From Rhodospirillales bacterium (GTDB lineage: Bacteria; Pseudomonadota; Alphaproteobacteria; Rhodospirillales; UBA2165), in NCBI GenBank assembly GCA_028823885.1, contig JAPPFK010000017.1:1-39606 (forward strand): a stretch of 39,606 nucleotides of DNA, read 5' to 3'. Below, piece after piece: positions 1 through 6,625 of the stretch. The translations under genes and the position numbers were made by a program. The notes under the pieces were generated by a model that was not told the DNA's origin, did no database searches, and saw only the letters and a program-made list of their open reading frames with translations. Each line of letters opens with the position of its first letter. Position 1 is the first letter of the stretch.

Positions 1-83
1 ATTTAACCAAGTCATCAAATGTCCATAAATGACTATAAATGCCTATTGCAGCCCATGCGATCGGGCCTGATTCGAAAATTTTT

Positions 84-102
84 GTTGGAAATATATTCCA
101 AC
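84..102. promoter_or_regulatory. Imperfect palindrome 3' of the sulfotransferase gene
   Basis: GTTGGAA and TTCCAAC flank a 5-nt ATATA centre in an AT-rich patch at the left edge. The symmetry suits a dimeric DNA-binding protein, or a weak hairpin. No T-run follows on either strand, so a classical terminator is unlikely. Nothing else is seen in positions 1-124. Confidence 0.25.
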
Positions 103-124
103 TCCCGTGACGGCGGCTTGCCGT

Positions 125-742
125 CTACCCGCCGGTTTCGGGGCCGGAATTCGACAGGTTCTCGAACTCCTGGCCCGAGGCGTTCAATCGCGGATATTCC
201 GCCGCCGGGACGGGCTTGTCGAGAAACCGGCACAGCGGCTCCCAGCCGTCCCCCAAATGGTGTGTCAGCAGGCGATCCTCCGGAAGGGCGGCCTGTACGT
301 CGGCGATGTTCTTCTCGTAAACCGCCATCGCGTGCGCCCGGTCCTCCAGCCGGTCCCCGAATGTGAGATTCCTGACGACGACAGGGCCGACGGATTCGGG
401 GTCCACCGTCTTCATGAAGGGGATGATGGTTTGTTCCATGCTGGCGTACCAACTCTCGGCGCTTCGCACGGTGAGCACGATTTTGGCATCGGGATAATGC
501 TCGGCGAGCTCGCGCCAGTAGTAGCACGACGGCCAGTCGACCGCGGCGTTGTATCCCTCGAAGACGCGATCCCAGCCGGGCCGCGAACCCCCCGCGATGG
601 ACCGCCAGAGGTGTTCCTGCTCGGGGTGGTGCAACAATTCGCGCATGTGATGACAGGGACCGAACCCCAATTGTTCGAGGGCGGCGCGCAGCGAATCCGT
701 GCCGGTCCGTCCGAATCCCGCGCCGATGACGGCAAGGCTCAT
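125..742 (-). CDS. Sulfotransferase family protein
   Basis: This is a 205-residue P-loop sulfotransferase-like protein that would move a sulfuryl group from PAPS to an unknown acceptor. Seen: an N-terminal phosphosulfate-binding loop GFGRTGTDSLRAAL (residues 9-22), CHHM at 30-33, and a strand with the 3'-phosphate-binding pattern VRSAESWYASM (about 91-101). Near the C terminus a FLDKPVP segment is followed by the pattern P..N, as in the bacterial branch whose members are often misnamed as NAD-dependent epimerases. The usual Lys of the P-loop (TGTKS) is Asp here (TGTDS), so activity is uncertain. The gene diverges from the MarR regulator and shares its operator region, which suggests MarR control. 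The acceptor cannot be told from sequence. Confidence 0.85.
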   Translation of the reverse strand: MSLAVIGAGFGRTGTDSLRAALEQLGFGPCHHMRELLHHPEQEHLWRSIAGGSRPGWDRVFEGYNAAVDWPSCYYWRELAEHYPDAKIVLTVRSAESWYASMEQTIIPFMKTVDPESVGPVVVRNLTFGDRLEDRAHAMAVYEKNIADVQAALPEDRLLTHHLGDGWEPLCRFLDKPVPAAEYPRLNASGQEFENLSNSGPETGG

Positions 743-816
743 GGCTCAGCGTTCTCCCAATGCATTTCAGGAGTACAGACTGACCAAGTTCGGGATCAAC
801 CGCTAGGCCCCATTTG

Positions 817-845
817 ATTGATAACTCAATGATTGATTTCTCAAT
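817..845. promoter_or_regulatory. Tandem inverted-repeat operator for the MarR regulator
   Basis: Two copies of ATTGA-N4-TCAAT lie at 817-830 (centre TAAC) and 832-845 (centre TTTC), one base apart, so their centres are 15 bp apart. They sit between the divergent sulfotransferase and MarR genes. A TATACT -10 candidate at 855-860, with TTGATT at 833-838 16 bp upstream of it, would put the second operator copy over the -35 of the marR promoter. MarR proteins commonly bind palindromes of this size in their own promoters. Confidence 0.6.
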
Positions 846-871
846 GAATTGTCCTATACTCCCTCTCATCC

Positions 872-1417
872 ATGGTGGAGAGTAACTTGTCCGACGTCAT
901 CACCCGGCCGGGCCCAAAGCGGCGCGTCGACCTGAAGTCCCATGTCCCGGCGCTGTTCGTCACCCTCGGCGTGAAAATCGGCCGGCACGCCGACCGTCAC
1001 CATGCGCGCCTGCTCGGCTTCGACCTTCGCGAATGGCGGATCATACAGATCACCGGCGCCGGCGGCCGGTCGACCATTCTGGAAGTGGCGGACACCTTGG
1101 GCATGGACCGGGGCGGCACCAGCCGCTCCATCGCCCGCCTCGAGGAACGTGGACTGCTCACCCGCCAGGACGATCCCGAGGACCGCCGGCGGTCGTTCGT
1201 GGAACTGACCCGGGACGGCTGGGCCCTTTATGACGAGATCGTTCAGTTTGCCCTGGCCCGGGAACAGCGGCTGTTGAGGAAATTTTCGGCGGACGAACAG
1301 GCGGTCCTGAGAGACATGCTGAACATCGTGCATGCCGAAGCGGACGAGATGCTCGCCGAGGGCTGGGTGCCCGATGCCGGCCGATCCGGCGAGCCCGCCC
1401 GGCAGTCGAGCCAATAG
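872..1417 (+). CDS. MarR-family transcriptional regulator
   Basis: This 181-residue protein has the MarR winged-helix layout. The recognition region ILEVADTLGMDRGGTSRSIA is followed by LEERGLLTR and the wing DPEDRRRSFVELTRDG (about residues 70-115), then a C-terminal dimerisation helix. MarR proteins are usually local repressors that release DNA on binding a small, often phenolic, ligand. ATG 872 has no Shine-Dalgarno sequence. A TTG at 887 in the same frame has GGAGAG five bases upstream, lies well inside the transcript predicted from the -10 at 855-860, and may be the true start. The Rieske oxygenase gene begins 23 bases after the stop, so the two are probably cotranscribed. Confidence 0.88.
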   Translation: MVESNLSDVITRPGPKRRVDLKSHVPALFVTLGVKIGRHADRHHARLLGFDLREWRIIQITGAGGRSTILEVADTLGMDRGGTSRSIARLEERGLLTRQDDPEDRRRSFVELTRDGWALYDEIVQFALAREQRLLRKFSADEQAVLRDMLNIVHAEADEMLAEGWVPDAGRSGEPARQSSQ

Positions 1418-1440
1418 CACTCATACGGAGGAGGCGGATT

Positions 1441-2499
1441 ATGTCTGAATTTGCAATGGAACCATTGGTGCGCAACGCCTGGTATATCGGCGCCTGGTCC
1501 CATGAATTGGACGAGGGGCCCATCGCCCGCAGGATCATGGGCCAGGACCTGGTCATCTTCCGGAGCGGCGGCGGCGCCGCCGCGGCGCTCGAAGACCGGT
1601 GCTGCCACCGGGGCGTGAAGCTGTCTCTGGGCAAGGCGGTCGAGACCGGCATCCAATGCGGCTATCACGGCATGGTTTTCGACGGCTCGGGCGCCTGCGT
1701 GGACAACCCCGGCGAGAAGCTGAGCCCCGCCCACCGTGTCCGGGCGTATGCCGTCGCGGAGCGGCAGAACTTCGTGTGGATCTGGACCGGCGATCCGGAA
1801 CTGGCCGATGAAAGCCGGATCATCGACTTCCCCTATCACGACCAGACCGGCGAGTACAATTTCCACTACGGCCGGTACGATATCGCCGCCAACTACATGT
1901 TCATGATGGACAACCTGATGGATTTGACCCACCTGGGGTACGTCCATGGGACGACCATCGGCGGCAATCCGGAGGAGCACGACGAAGCCGAAATGACGAC
2001 CACGCGGACCGAGCACGGCGCCCATTTCAATCGCGCCATGCCGGATTCCACGCCGCCGCCCGCATTCACGAAAGCCGCCGGATTCAAGGGGCAGGTCGAC
2101 CGTTGGATGGATTTCGAATATGTCGCGCCGGCAACCGTGCTGCAGTGGGCCGGCATTCACGATGCCGGAACCGGCGGGTTCGAGGACCCGACCAAACCGG
2201 GCGGGCTGGTGCTCCGGGTCTTCCATCACGCGACGCCGGCCGACGAGGCGAATTTTCACTACTTCTTCTCGACCGCGGTCCGCGGCGAGCCATACGACGG
2301 GAAGGGCAATACCGGGTTCCATGAAGATGTCCTGGAAGCCTTCGAGGAAGACAAGCTCTTTATCGAGGCCCAGCAGGAAGCGGTCGGCGCCGATCCGGAC
2401 CGCAAGCTGATCCTTCGAGAGCACGACAAGGCCGTCGCCTACAGCCGCCAGGCCATCCACCAAATGCAGGCGGCGGAAATGCCCGCCGCGGCGGAGTAG
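1441..2499 (+). CDS. Rieske non-haem iron oxygenase, VanA/phthalate-dioxygenase type (first copy)
   Basis: This 352-residue oxygenase component would use O2 and electrons from a separate reductase to hydroxylate or O-demethylate an organic, often aromatic, substrate. Rieske [2Fe-2S] ligands are visible as Cys54-x-His56 and Cys73-x2-His76. The mononuclear iron site is the run NLMDLTHLGYVH with Asp161, His164 and His169. Size and single-subunit layout fit the vanillate O-demethylase/phthalate-dioxygenase group. A strong GGAGG site precedes the ATG. MarR lies just upstream and probably regulates it. No reductase or ferredoxin gene is in the window, so electrons must come from elsewhere. The substrate is unknown. 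Confidence 0.9.
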   Translation: MSEFAMEPLVRNAWYIGAWSHELDEGPIARRIMGQDLVIFRSGGGAAAALEDRCCHRGVKLSLGKAVETGIQCGYHGMVFDGSGACVDNPGEKLSPAHRVRAYAVAERQNFVWIWTGDPELADESRIIDFPYHDQTGEYNFHYGRYDIAANYMFMMDNLMDLTHLGYVHGTTIGGNPEEHDEAEMTTTRTEHGAHFNRAMPDSTPPPAFTKAAGFKGQVDRWMDFEYVAPATVLQWAGIHDAGTGGFEDPTKPGGLVLRVFHHATPADEANFHYFFSTAVRGEPYDGKGNTGFHEDVLEAFEEDKLFIEAQQEAVGADPDRKLILREHDKAVAYSRQAIHQMQAAEMPAAAE

Positions 2500-2531
2500 C
2501 CAGCCGGGAAAAACCGCCGCCGGGTTCAGCT

Positions 2532-2551
2532 GACGCCCAACGCCTGGCGTC
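2532..2551. terminator. Hairpin between convergent genes, possible weak terminator
   Basis: GACGCC (2532-2537) and GGCGTC (2546-2551) can pair over an 8-nt loop in the 51-nt gap between the first Rieske gene and the convergent TetR/COQ9-like gene. There is no T-run on either side, so intrinsic termination would be weak. Confidence 0.3.
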
Positions 2552-3204
2552 TATGAGACGGCGGCCTGTCCCGGCGGAGGGGCCGGTCCCCACAGCGACG
2601 TCATGGCCCGGTCGGCCCGGTCCAGCTGGCGGCGGAGGAACCGGCGGGTGCGAATTTGGCCGGGCGTGTCATCCCGCGCCCAGACCAGGAGCGTGGCCAG
2701 GAACAGCGAGGTCAGGCCGATTTCCTCCATCTGCGCGCGCCGGGTTCCGTAACCGGCCGGCAGCATCGCCGCTTCGCGAAGCCAGTGGATGGTTCTCGAG
2801 AGATCGAAGATACCCGGCACCCAGTGGTGCGGATGGGGAATGTGCATCTTGCCCTTCAGCATCTCCACCGTGACCCGGCGGTGGGGCGCAAGGGCATCGA
2901 ACCAGGCGAGAACGCAGGTCTCTATGCGCCGCTTCGCGGGTTGCGCGCCGAAATCCGGCTGCTTTGGCGCGATCATCGCCTCCAGCCCGCGCCCAAACCA
3001 CCCGTTGGCGACACTGTCGAGATCGCGGTAATGCTTGAGGACCCGGCCCGGCGGCACGCCGAGTCGCTCTGCGATATCGTGCATGCGAACGGCCGGCCAG
3101 CCCCGCTCTTCGGCCAGCCCCAAGGCGGCCTCCACGATGTCCAGGGGCAGGTCCCTTTTGCGGCTTTTGCCGGAGCGGCTTCGCGTCGATGCGGTTCGTG
3201 CCAT
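2551..3204 (-). CDS. TetR-like regulator with COQ9-like C-terminal domain
   Basis: This 217-residue protein starts with a basic tail (SRSGKSRKRDLP), then a TetR-type helix-turn-helix: DIVEAALGLAEERGWPAVRM, then DIAERLGVPPGRVLKHYRD (about residues 20-60). The C-terminal half has a tryptophan-rich helical pattern (HHWVPGIFDLSRTIHW, LATLLVWARDDTPGQIRTRR, FLRRQL). It resembles the lipid-binding COQ9 domain, which itself has a TetR fold. It could be a transcriptional regulator or a non-regulatory COQ9 relative; the clear HTH favours DNA binding. ATG 3204 follows the stop of the SnoaL-like gene by 13 nt with a GGGCGGG stretch upstream, so the two form an operon. Open sequence reaches further upstream but only overlaps the neighbour in another frame. 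Confidence 0.72.
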   Translation of the reverse strand: MARTASTRSRSGKSRKRDLPLDIVEAALGLAEERGWPAVRMHDIAERLGVPPGRVLKHYRDLDSVANGWFGRGLEAMIAPKQPDFGAQPAKRRIETCVLAWFDALAPHRRVTVEMLKGKMHIPHPHHWVPGIFDLSRTIHWLREAAMLPAGYGTRRAQMEEIGLTSLFLATLLVWARDDTPGQIRTRRFLRRQLDRADRAMTSLWGPAPPPGQAAVS

Positions 3205-3217
3205 GATCGCGCCCGCC

Positions 3218-3829
3218 CTAGACCGGCTCGCCGGCGAGCCAGCGGCGGCCTTCGTCCTTGCAGGCGGCTTCCGCCCCGCTGCCCCGCGAAATGATATTGC
3301 CGCCCACGGACTGCCCGGATTTGGCCAGCCGGTAGCACAAGTGCGCGCAGGCCGCCGGATAGGGCGAGAGGTCGATGTTCTCATGGAACGCGGCGGGCAC
3401 CTTTGCGGGCTCCACCGCGTCCATGCGGTCGGCATCGTAGATCATCTTCCACTGAACGATCTTCCAGTCGCCGTCCCGGCGCTCCACCAGATCATGGAAC
3501 CGGGCCCAGGTGGTGGTGTCGAACAGGTACCCGTCGAGGCGCACCCGCCCGAGGATCATGGCGTCGGTCTCGGCGACCGCGCGGTCGCCCTCGATCCAGT
3601 ACCGCGCGCCGCCCAGCCAATGCTTGCCGCGCTCGTCCGGCGCCCGCTTGGCGTTGAGTTTCCTGGAGCCTTTGATGAAGCCCGCGACGTCGCCCTGGTA
3701 CCAGGAAATGCTGATGGTCGCGCCCGGGTGAAAACACGCCGCGATTTCGTCCCAGTCGCCGTAGTCGCGGCCGAAGGCCCAGCGTTCGCGAAGCCGCCGG
3801 ATTTCCTGTTCGTCAAGTAATGTGGACAT
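3218..3829 (-). CDS. SnoaL-like / NTF2-superfamily protein
   Basis: About 203 residues with a SnoaL-like cone-fold domain. Typical signs are the N-terminal helix (DEQEIRRLRERWAFGRDYGDWDEIAACFHPGA), the mid-domain strand YWIEGDRAVAETDAMIL, and RDGDWKIVQWKMIYDADRMD. Members include ring-hydroxylating dioxygenase small subunits, polyketide cyclases and dehydratases. The partner Rieske proteins here are single-subunit types, so a small-subunit role is not implied. The extra tail after residue 130, with two cysteines, is unusual. AAGGAAG lies just before two adjacent ATG codons (3832 and 3829); the second gives better spacing, while a further ATG at 3844 would put that site inside the gene. The gene diverges from the second Rieske gene. 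Confidence 0.75.
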   Translation of the reverse strand: MSTLLDEQEIRRLRERWAFGRDYGDWDEIAACFHPGATISISWYQGDVAGFIKGSRKLNAKRAPDERGKHWLGGARYWIEGDRAVAETDAMILGRVRLDGYLFDTTTWARFHDLVERRDGDWKIVQWKMIYDADRMDAVEPAKVPAAFHENIDLSPYPAACAHLCYRLAKSGQSVGGNIISRGSGAEAACKDEGRRWLAGEPV

Positions 3830-3872
3830 CATACTTCCTTGCATTGTCGCTTGCCGACTTCAGAGCCTAAAC

Positions 3873-3892
3873 GTCTATTCTAAACCCTAGAC
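3873..3892. promoter_or_regulatory. Inverted-repeat operator candidate upstream of the SnoaL-like gene
   Basis: GTCTA (3873-3877) and TAGAC (3888-3892) form an inverted repeat with a 10-nt centre. A nested TCTA-AACCC-TAGA (3879-3891) lies inside it. The site is about 45 bp upstream of the SnoaL-like start and is distinct in sequence from the operator at 3915-3940. It might be the target of the TetR/COQ9-like regulator encoded in the same operon. Confidence 0.35.
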
Positions 3893-3914
3893 AGGCGAGT
3901 TAATCGACATTAAG

Positions 3915-3940
3915 ATACATGCAATACTGATTGTTTGTAT
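3915..3940. promoter_or_regulatory. Operator copy A upstream of the second Rieske gene
   Basis: Half-sites ATACATGCAAT and ATTGTTTGTAT, separated by 4 nt, make a 26-bp near-palindrome. It fills the space between the -35 and -10 positions and its last three bases overlap the -10 box, a classical repressor layout. A second copy with the same geometry lies at 9043-9068 upstream of the solute-binding protein gene. The best candidate binder is the TetR protein encoded at 5018-5653. Confidence 0.65.
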
Positions 3941-3943
3941 AAT
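3938..3943 (+). promoter_or_regulatory. -10 box of the second Rieske promoter
   Basis: This is a perfect TATAAT hexamer in an AT-rich stretch. No good -35 hexamer is seen at the expected spacing (ATACAT at 3915-3920 is the sequence there). Transcription would start near 3950 and give a leader of about 50 nt before ATG 4003. Confidence 0.55.
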
Positions 3944-4002
3944 TTAATTATTTGTGTGGCAGGTCAACCACCGCGGGGTTTATGAAAAAGTTGGAGGCCA
4001 AA

Positions 4003-5013
4003 ATGTTCCTGACTGACTATTGGTATGCTGCCGCGATAGAGAACGATGTTAGCGACAAACCATTCGGGCGAATCGTATGCAATGAACCCATCGTCTTTTT
4101 CCGCGATCGATCCGGTGTAATTCAGGCCCTAGAAGACCGGTGTTGCCACCGCCATGCACCTTTGTCTCTTGGTTACCTGGACGGCGATCAAATTCGCTGC
4201 GGCTATCACGGTTGGCGCTATGACGGCGCCGGAAAATGCACCGATATCCCGAGCCAGGACTCGATACCTAAGCTTGCCAAGGTGCAATCCTATCCGGCGG
4301 TCGAACGGTACGGCTGGATCTGGGTGTGGATTGGCGATGCGGAGAAGGCAGACCCGGCACAACTGCCCGATCTGCCCTACCTGGAGGATGACGAATACCG
4401 GACCTGGCACCACTACATTTACGGCCAAGCGGCTCATCAGCTTTATATGGATAACCTGCTCGATATTTCGCACACCGCCTATCTTCACAAGCAAACCATC
4501 GGCACGCCGGAGATGACGAAAGAGCCCCTCAAGATCAGGCGTGACGGGACTACGGTCCACGTCAACCGTCTGAACCGCGGCGCAACGCCGGGTCCCGCCA
4601 TTAAGCGTTGGGGAAACTTCGAAGGGACTGTCGACGCCCAATCGGATTACAGCTGGCAGCCGCCGGCGGTTATAAAACTTCGCAGTACTCGCCGAGATGA
4701 GAAATTTGAGCTGCAATACTGGCTGACCAATATCGTTACACCGGAAACCGAAAAAACGACCCATTTTTGGTTCGCATGGGCGAGTAAACAGCTAAAGGAC
4801 GATCCGGGCTATCCGGCAGATTCACGCAGGGCGATTGAGCATACCCTCGGCGAGGACTGTGAAATGATCGAGGCACAACAGCGGATCATGGACCTCAAGC
4901 CGGGAATCCAGGTGTTTCCTGGCAAGGCCGATGCGCCAATCGTGGAGGTACACCGGGTTCTTGGTGAACTCATGGCGGCGGAGCAAGAAAAGCTGGCCCA
5001 GGCTGCCGAATGA
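4003..5013 (+). CDS. Rieske non-haem iron oxygenase, VanA/phthalate-dioxygenase type (second copy)
   Basis: A 336-residue oxygenase component of the same general type as the one at 1441, but clearly divergent from it. Rieske ligands are Cys47-x-His49 and Cys66-x2-His69. The mononuclear iron ligands are Asp154, His157 and His162 in NLLDISHTAYLH. The start is ATG 4003, with GGAGG five bases upstream; an earlier in-frame start would add 17 residues that the family lacks. The gene converges on the TetR gene with a 4-nt gap and carries operator copy A in its promoter. Base composition is visibly less GC-rich than in flanking genes, hinting at a different origin. No reductase partner is nearby. Possible reactions are ring hydroxylation or O/N-demethylation of an imported acid. 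Confidence 0.9.
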   Translation: MFLTDYWYAAAIENDVSDKPFGRIVCNEPIVFFRDRSGVIQALEDRCCHRHAPLSLGYLDGDQIRCGYHGWRYDGAGKCTDIPSQDSIPKLAKVQSYPAVERYGWIWVWIGDAEKADPAQLPDLPYLEDDEYRTWHHYIYGQAAHQLYMDNLLDISHTAYLHKQTIGTPEMTKEPLKIRRDGTTVHVNRLNRGATPGPAIKRWGNFEGTVDAQSDYSWQPPAVIKLRSTRRDEKFELQYWLTNIVTPETEKTTHFWFAWASKQLKDDPGYPADSRRAIEHTLGEDCEMIEAQQRIMDLKPGIQVFPGKADAPIVEVHRVLGELMAAEQEKLAQAAE

Positions 5014-5017
5014 TTCC

Positions 5018-5653
5018 TCAGCCCGCGCGACCCTCCAGGAGGGCAAGAACCATCGACTTCAGGGCTGATAGTTCTGGATCGTAATTGGGCGGCCGTTTGT
5101 GATCGTCAAATATCCGGCGCAAGGCGAGGCCCCTCACCGTTGCGCTCGTAAGTTCATGCGCCATCATTAGGCGCTCAGCCGGAAGATCGAAATCGGCGAA
5201 CGCCTCTCGCCAATAGGCTGACCGGGCCGCGAATATCGATCTCATGTGGTTACTCAGCGGCTCAAATAGTTCAGGCTCGCCACGGGCACCCATCCAGATA
5301 TCAACGGACGCGACAAAGGTGTTTTGCGTAAAGGCCAGCCAATATCGGTCGACAATGGCACCGACGAGCGAGTCTAGCGAAGTGTGGGTCTCGGGCTCCA
5401 ATGCCAAGGGCTCCTGAAGCCGCAACATGATCTCATCGATAACCGCCAATAATAGTTCCGTGCGAGTGCCGAAATGGTGTTGCATGGCGCCCCGCGATAC
5501 CCCGGCGCGGTCGGCGACGGTCATCGTTGTCACGCTCGAGAAACCCTCCTCGACAATGAGCGCCACGACCGCATCGATCAGCTTGCGCCGAGTCGTCGCG
5601 GAGCGTTCTTCCTGGGTCCGGCGTTGTGGTTTGGCGGCAGCGGTGGTCGTCAT
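5018..5653 (-). CDS. TetR-family transcriptional regulator
   Basis: A 211-residue TetR-type repressor. The N terminus is a basic arm (AAKPQRRTQEERSATTRRKLIDA). A canonical HTH follows: GFSSVTTMTVADRAGVSRGAM, then QHHFGTRTELLLAVID (about residues 37-73). The rest is a helical ligand-binding domain with SLDSLVGAIVDRYW and FVASVDIWMGARGEPEL. It is the last gene of the minus-strand run and converges on the second Rieske gene. Its position makes it the natural candidate for binding the duplicated operator at 3915-3940 and 9043-9068. A palindrome with 4-nt centre and 11-bp arms is in the size range of TetR operators. Target and inducer are inferred, not shown. Confidence 0.88.
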   Translation of the reverse strand: MTTTAAAKPQRRTQEERSATTRRKLIDAVVALIVEEGFSSVTTMTVADRAGVSRGAMQHHFGTRTELLLAVIDEIMLRLQEPLALEPETHTSLDSLVGAIVDRYWLAFTQNTFVASVDIWMGARGEPELFEPLSNHMRSIFAARSAYWREAFADFDLPAERLMMAHELTSATVRGLALRRIFDDHKRPPNYDPELSALKSMVLALLEGRAG

Positions 5654-5761
5654 GGCCGTTTTGTAGCCTAACTGCTATCGGAGCGCATCAAATTCTCGGC
5701 AACGACAGTCGGTTTCAAGATTAAACGTCATGTGCCGCCAAGTTGATGAGAACCGCCGCTC

Positions 5762-6583
5762 TCAACTCGAGATGGGATGGCGCGATAAGAATGAAGATAC
5801 AACCTCGTTGAAGCGGTCCGGTTTTTCGAAGTAGGGGGAGTGCGCCGCACCTTCGATCTCTTCGAATTCGGCGCCGGGGATCAATTTGGAGAACCCTTCC
5901 ATGGTCCGGGGCGTGACGACGATGTCCTCGGCGCCATTGATAAGCAGGGTCGGACACTTGACCCCGGCGACCTGCTCTTCGGTCAGGACATAGTCGGGCG
6001 CATAGTAGCGCTGCACCCGCTCGTGAACCGCCAGCGGCGCACCCAGGCCGCGATCGTTCAGAGGGTTGAAGGCGCTGATTTGGCGATAGAGGAAAACGAG
6101 TTCGGGATTTTCCCGGCGGAAATCCTCGTTGAGCACCTCGGTCTCGACGTTCGCGCCCTTTTTGCCCCACCGGCTCGCGAAGGCTTCCGCGTCGGCTTTT
6201 GCGGCCTCGTTGTCGATCCCCATGGGCGAGTCGCTGACCACGAGGTGGGTGATGCGGTCCGGATCGGATAGCGCAAGGCGGAGCCCCGTCCAGCCTCCGA
6301 GCGACTGACAGACGAGCGCCGCCCGGTCGATATCCAGCTTGTCCATGACCGCGAGGACATCGCCGCCGAACAGTTTCGGCCAGTAGATCGACGGGTCGAT
6401 GGGCTGGGACCGGCCGAAACACCTATTGTCGATGGTGATGCAGGTATAGCGGTCCCGGAAATAGCCGATCTGCTGAAACCATGCGGCGCCGTTTCCGCCG
6501 CCACCGTGGAGAAAGACCAAAGCGGGACCGTCTCCGTCGATGTCGTAGAAGATTTGTGCGTCCGCTGATTCTGCGTAGGGCAT
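5762..6583 (-). CDS. Alpha/beta hydrolase
   Basis: A 273-residue hydrolase fold protein of the kind that cleaves esters or C-C bonds in ring-cleavage products. Seen: oxyanion loop LHGGGGNG (25-32), nucleophile elbow CQSLGG with Ser94, acid Asp220 in NGAEDIV, and catalytic His248 in EGAAHSPYFEKP. The position two before the serine is Cys instead of the usual Gly. GGGGAG lies upstream of ATG 6583. It sits between the MetE-like gene (42 nt upstream) and the TetR gene (108 nt downstream) in the same orientation, so it probably acts on a compound imported or made by this gene set. The substrate cannot be assigned. Confidence 0.85.
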   Translation of the reverse strand: MPYAESADAQIFYDIDGDGPALVFLHGGGGNGAAWFQQIGYFRDRYTCITIDNRCFGRSQPIDPSIYWPKLFGGDVLAVMDKLDIDRAALVCQSLGGWTGLRLALSDPDRITHLVVSDSPMGIDNEAAKADAEAFASRWGKKGANVETEVLNEDFRRENPELVFLYRQISAFNPLNDRGLGAPLAVHERVQRYYAPDYVLTEEQVAGVKCPTLLINGAEDIVVTPRTMEGFSKLIPGAEFEEIEGAAHSPYFEKPDRFNEVVSSFLSRHPISS

Positions 6584-6625
6584 GGCCGCTATTCTCCCCT
6601 CAACCCCAATTCCGTGGCCTGTTCA

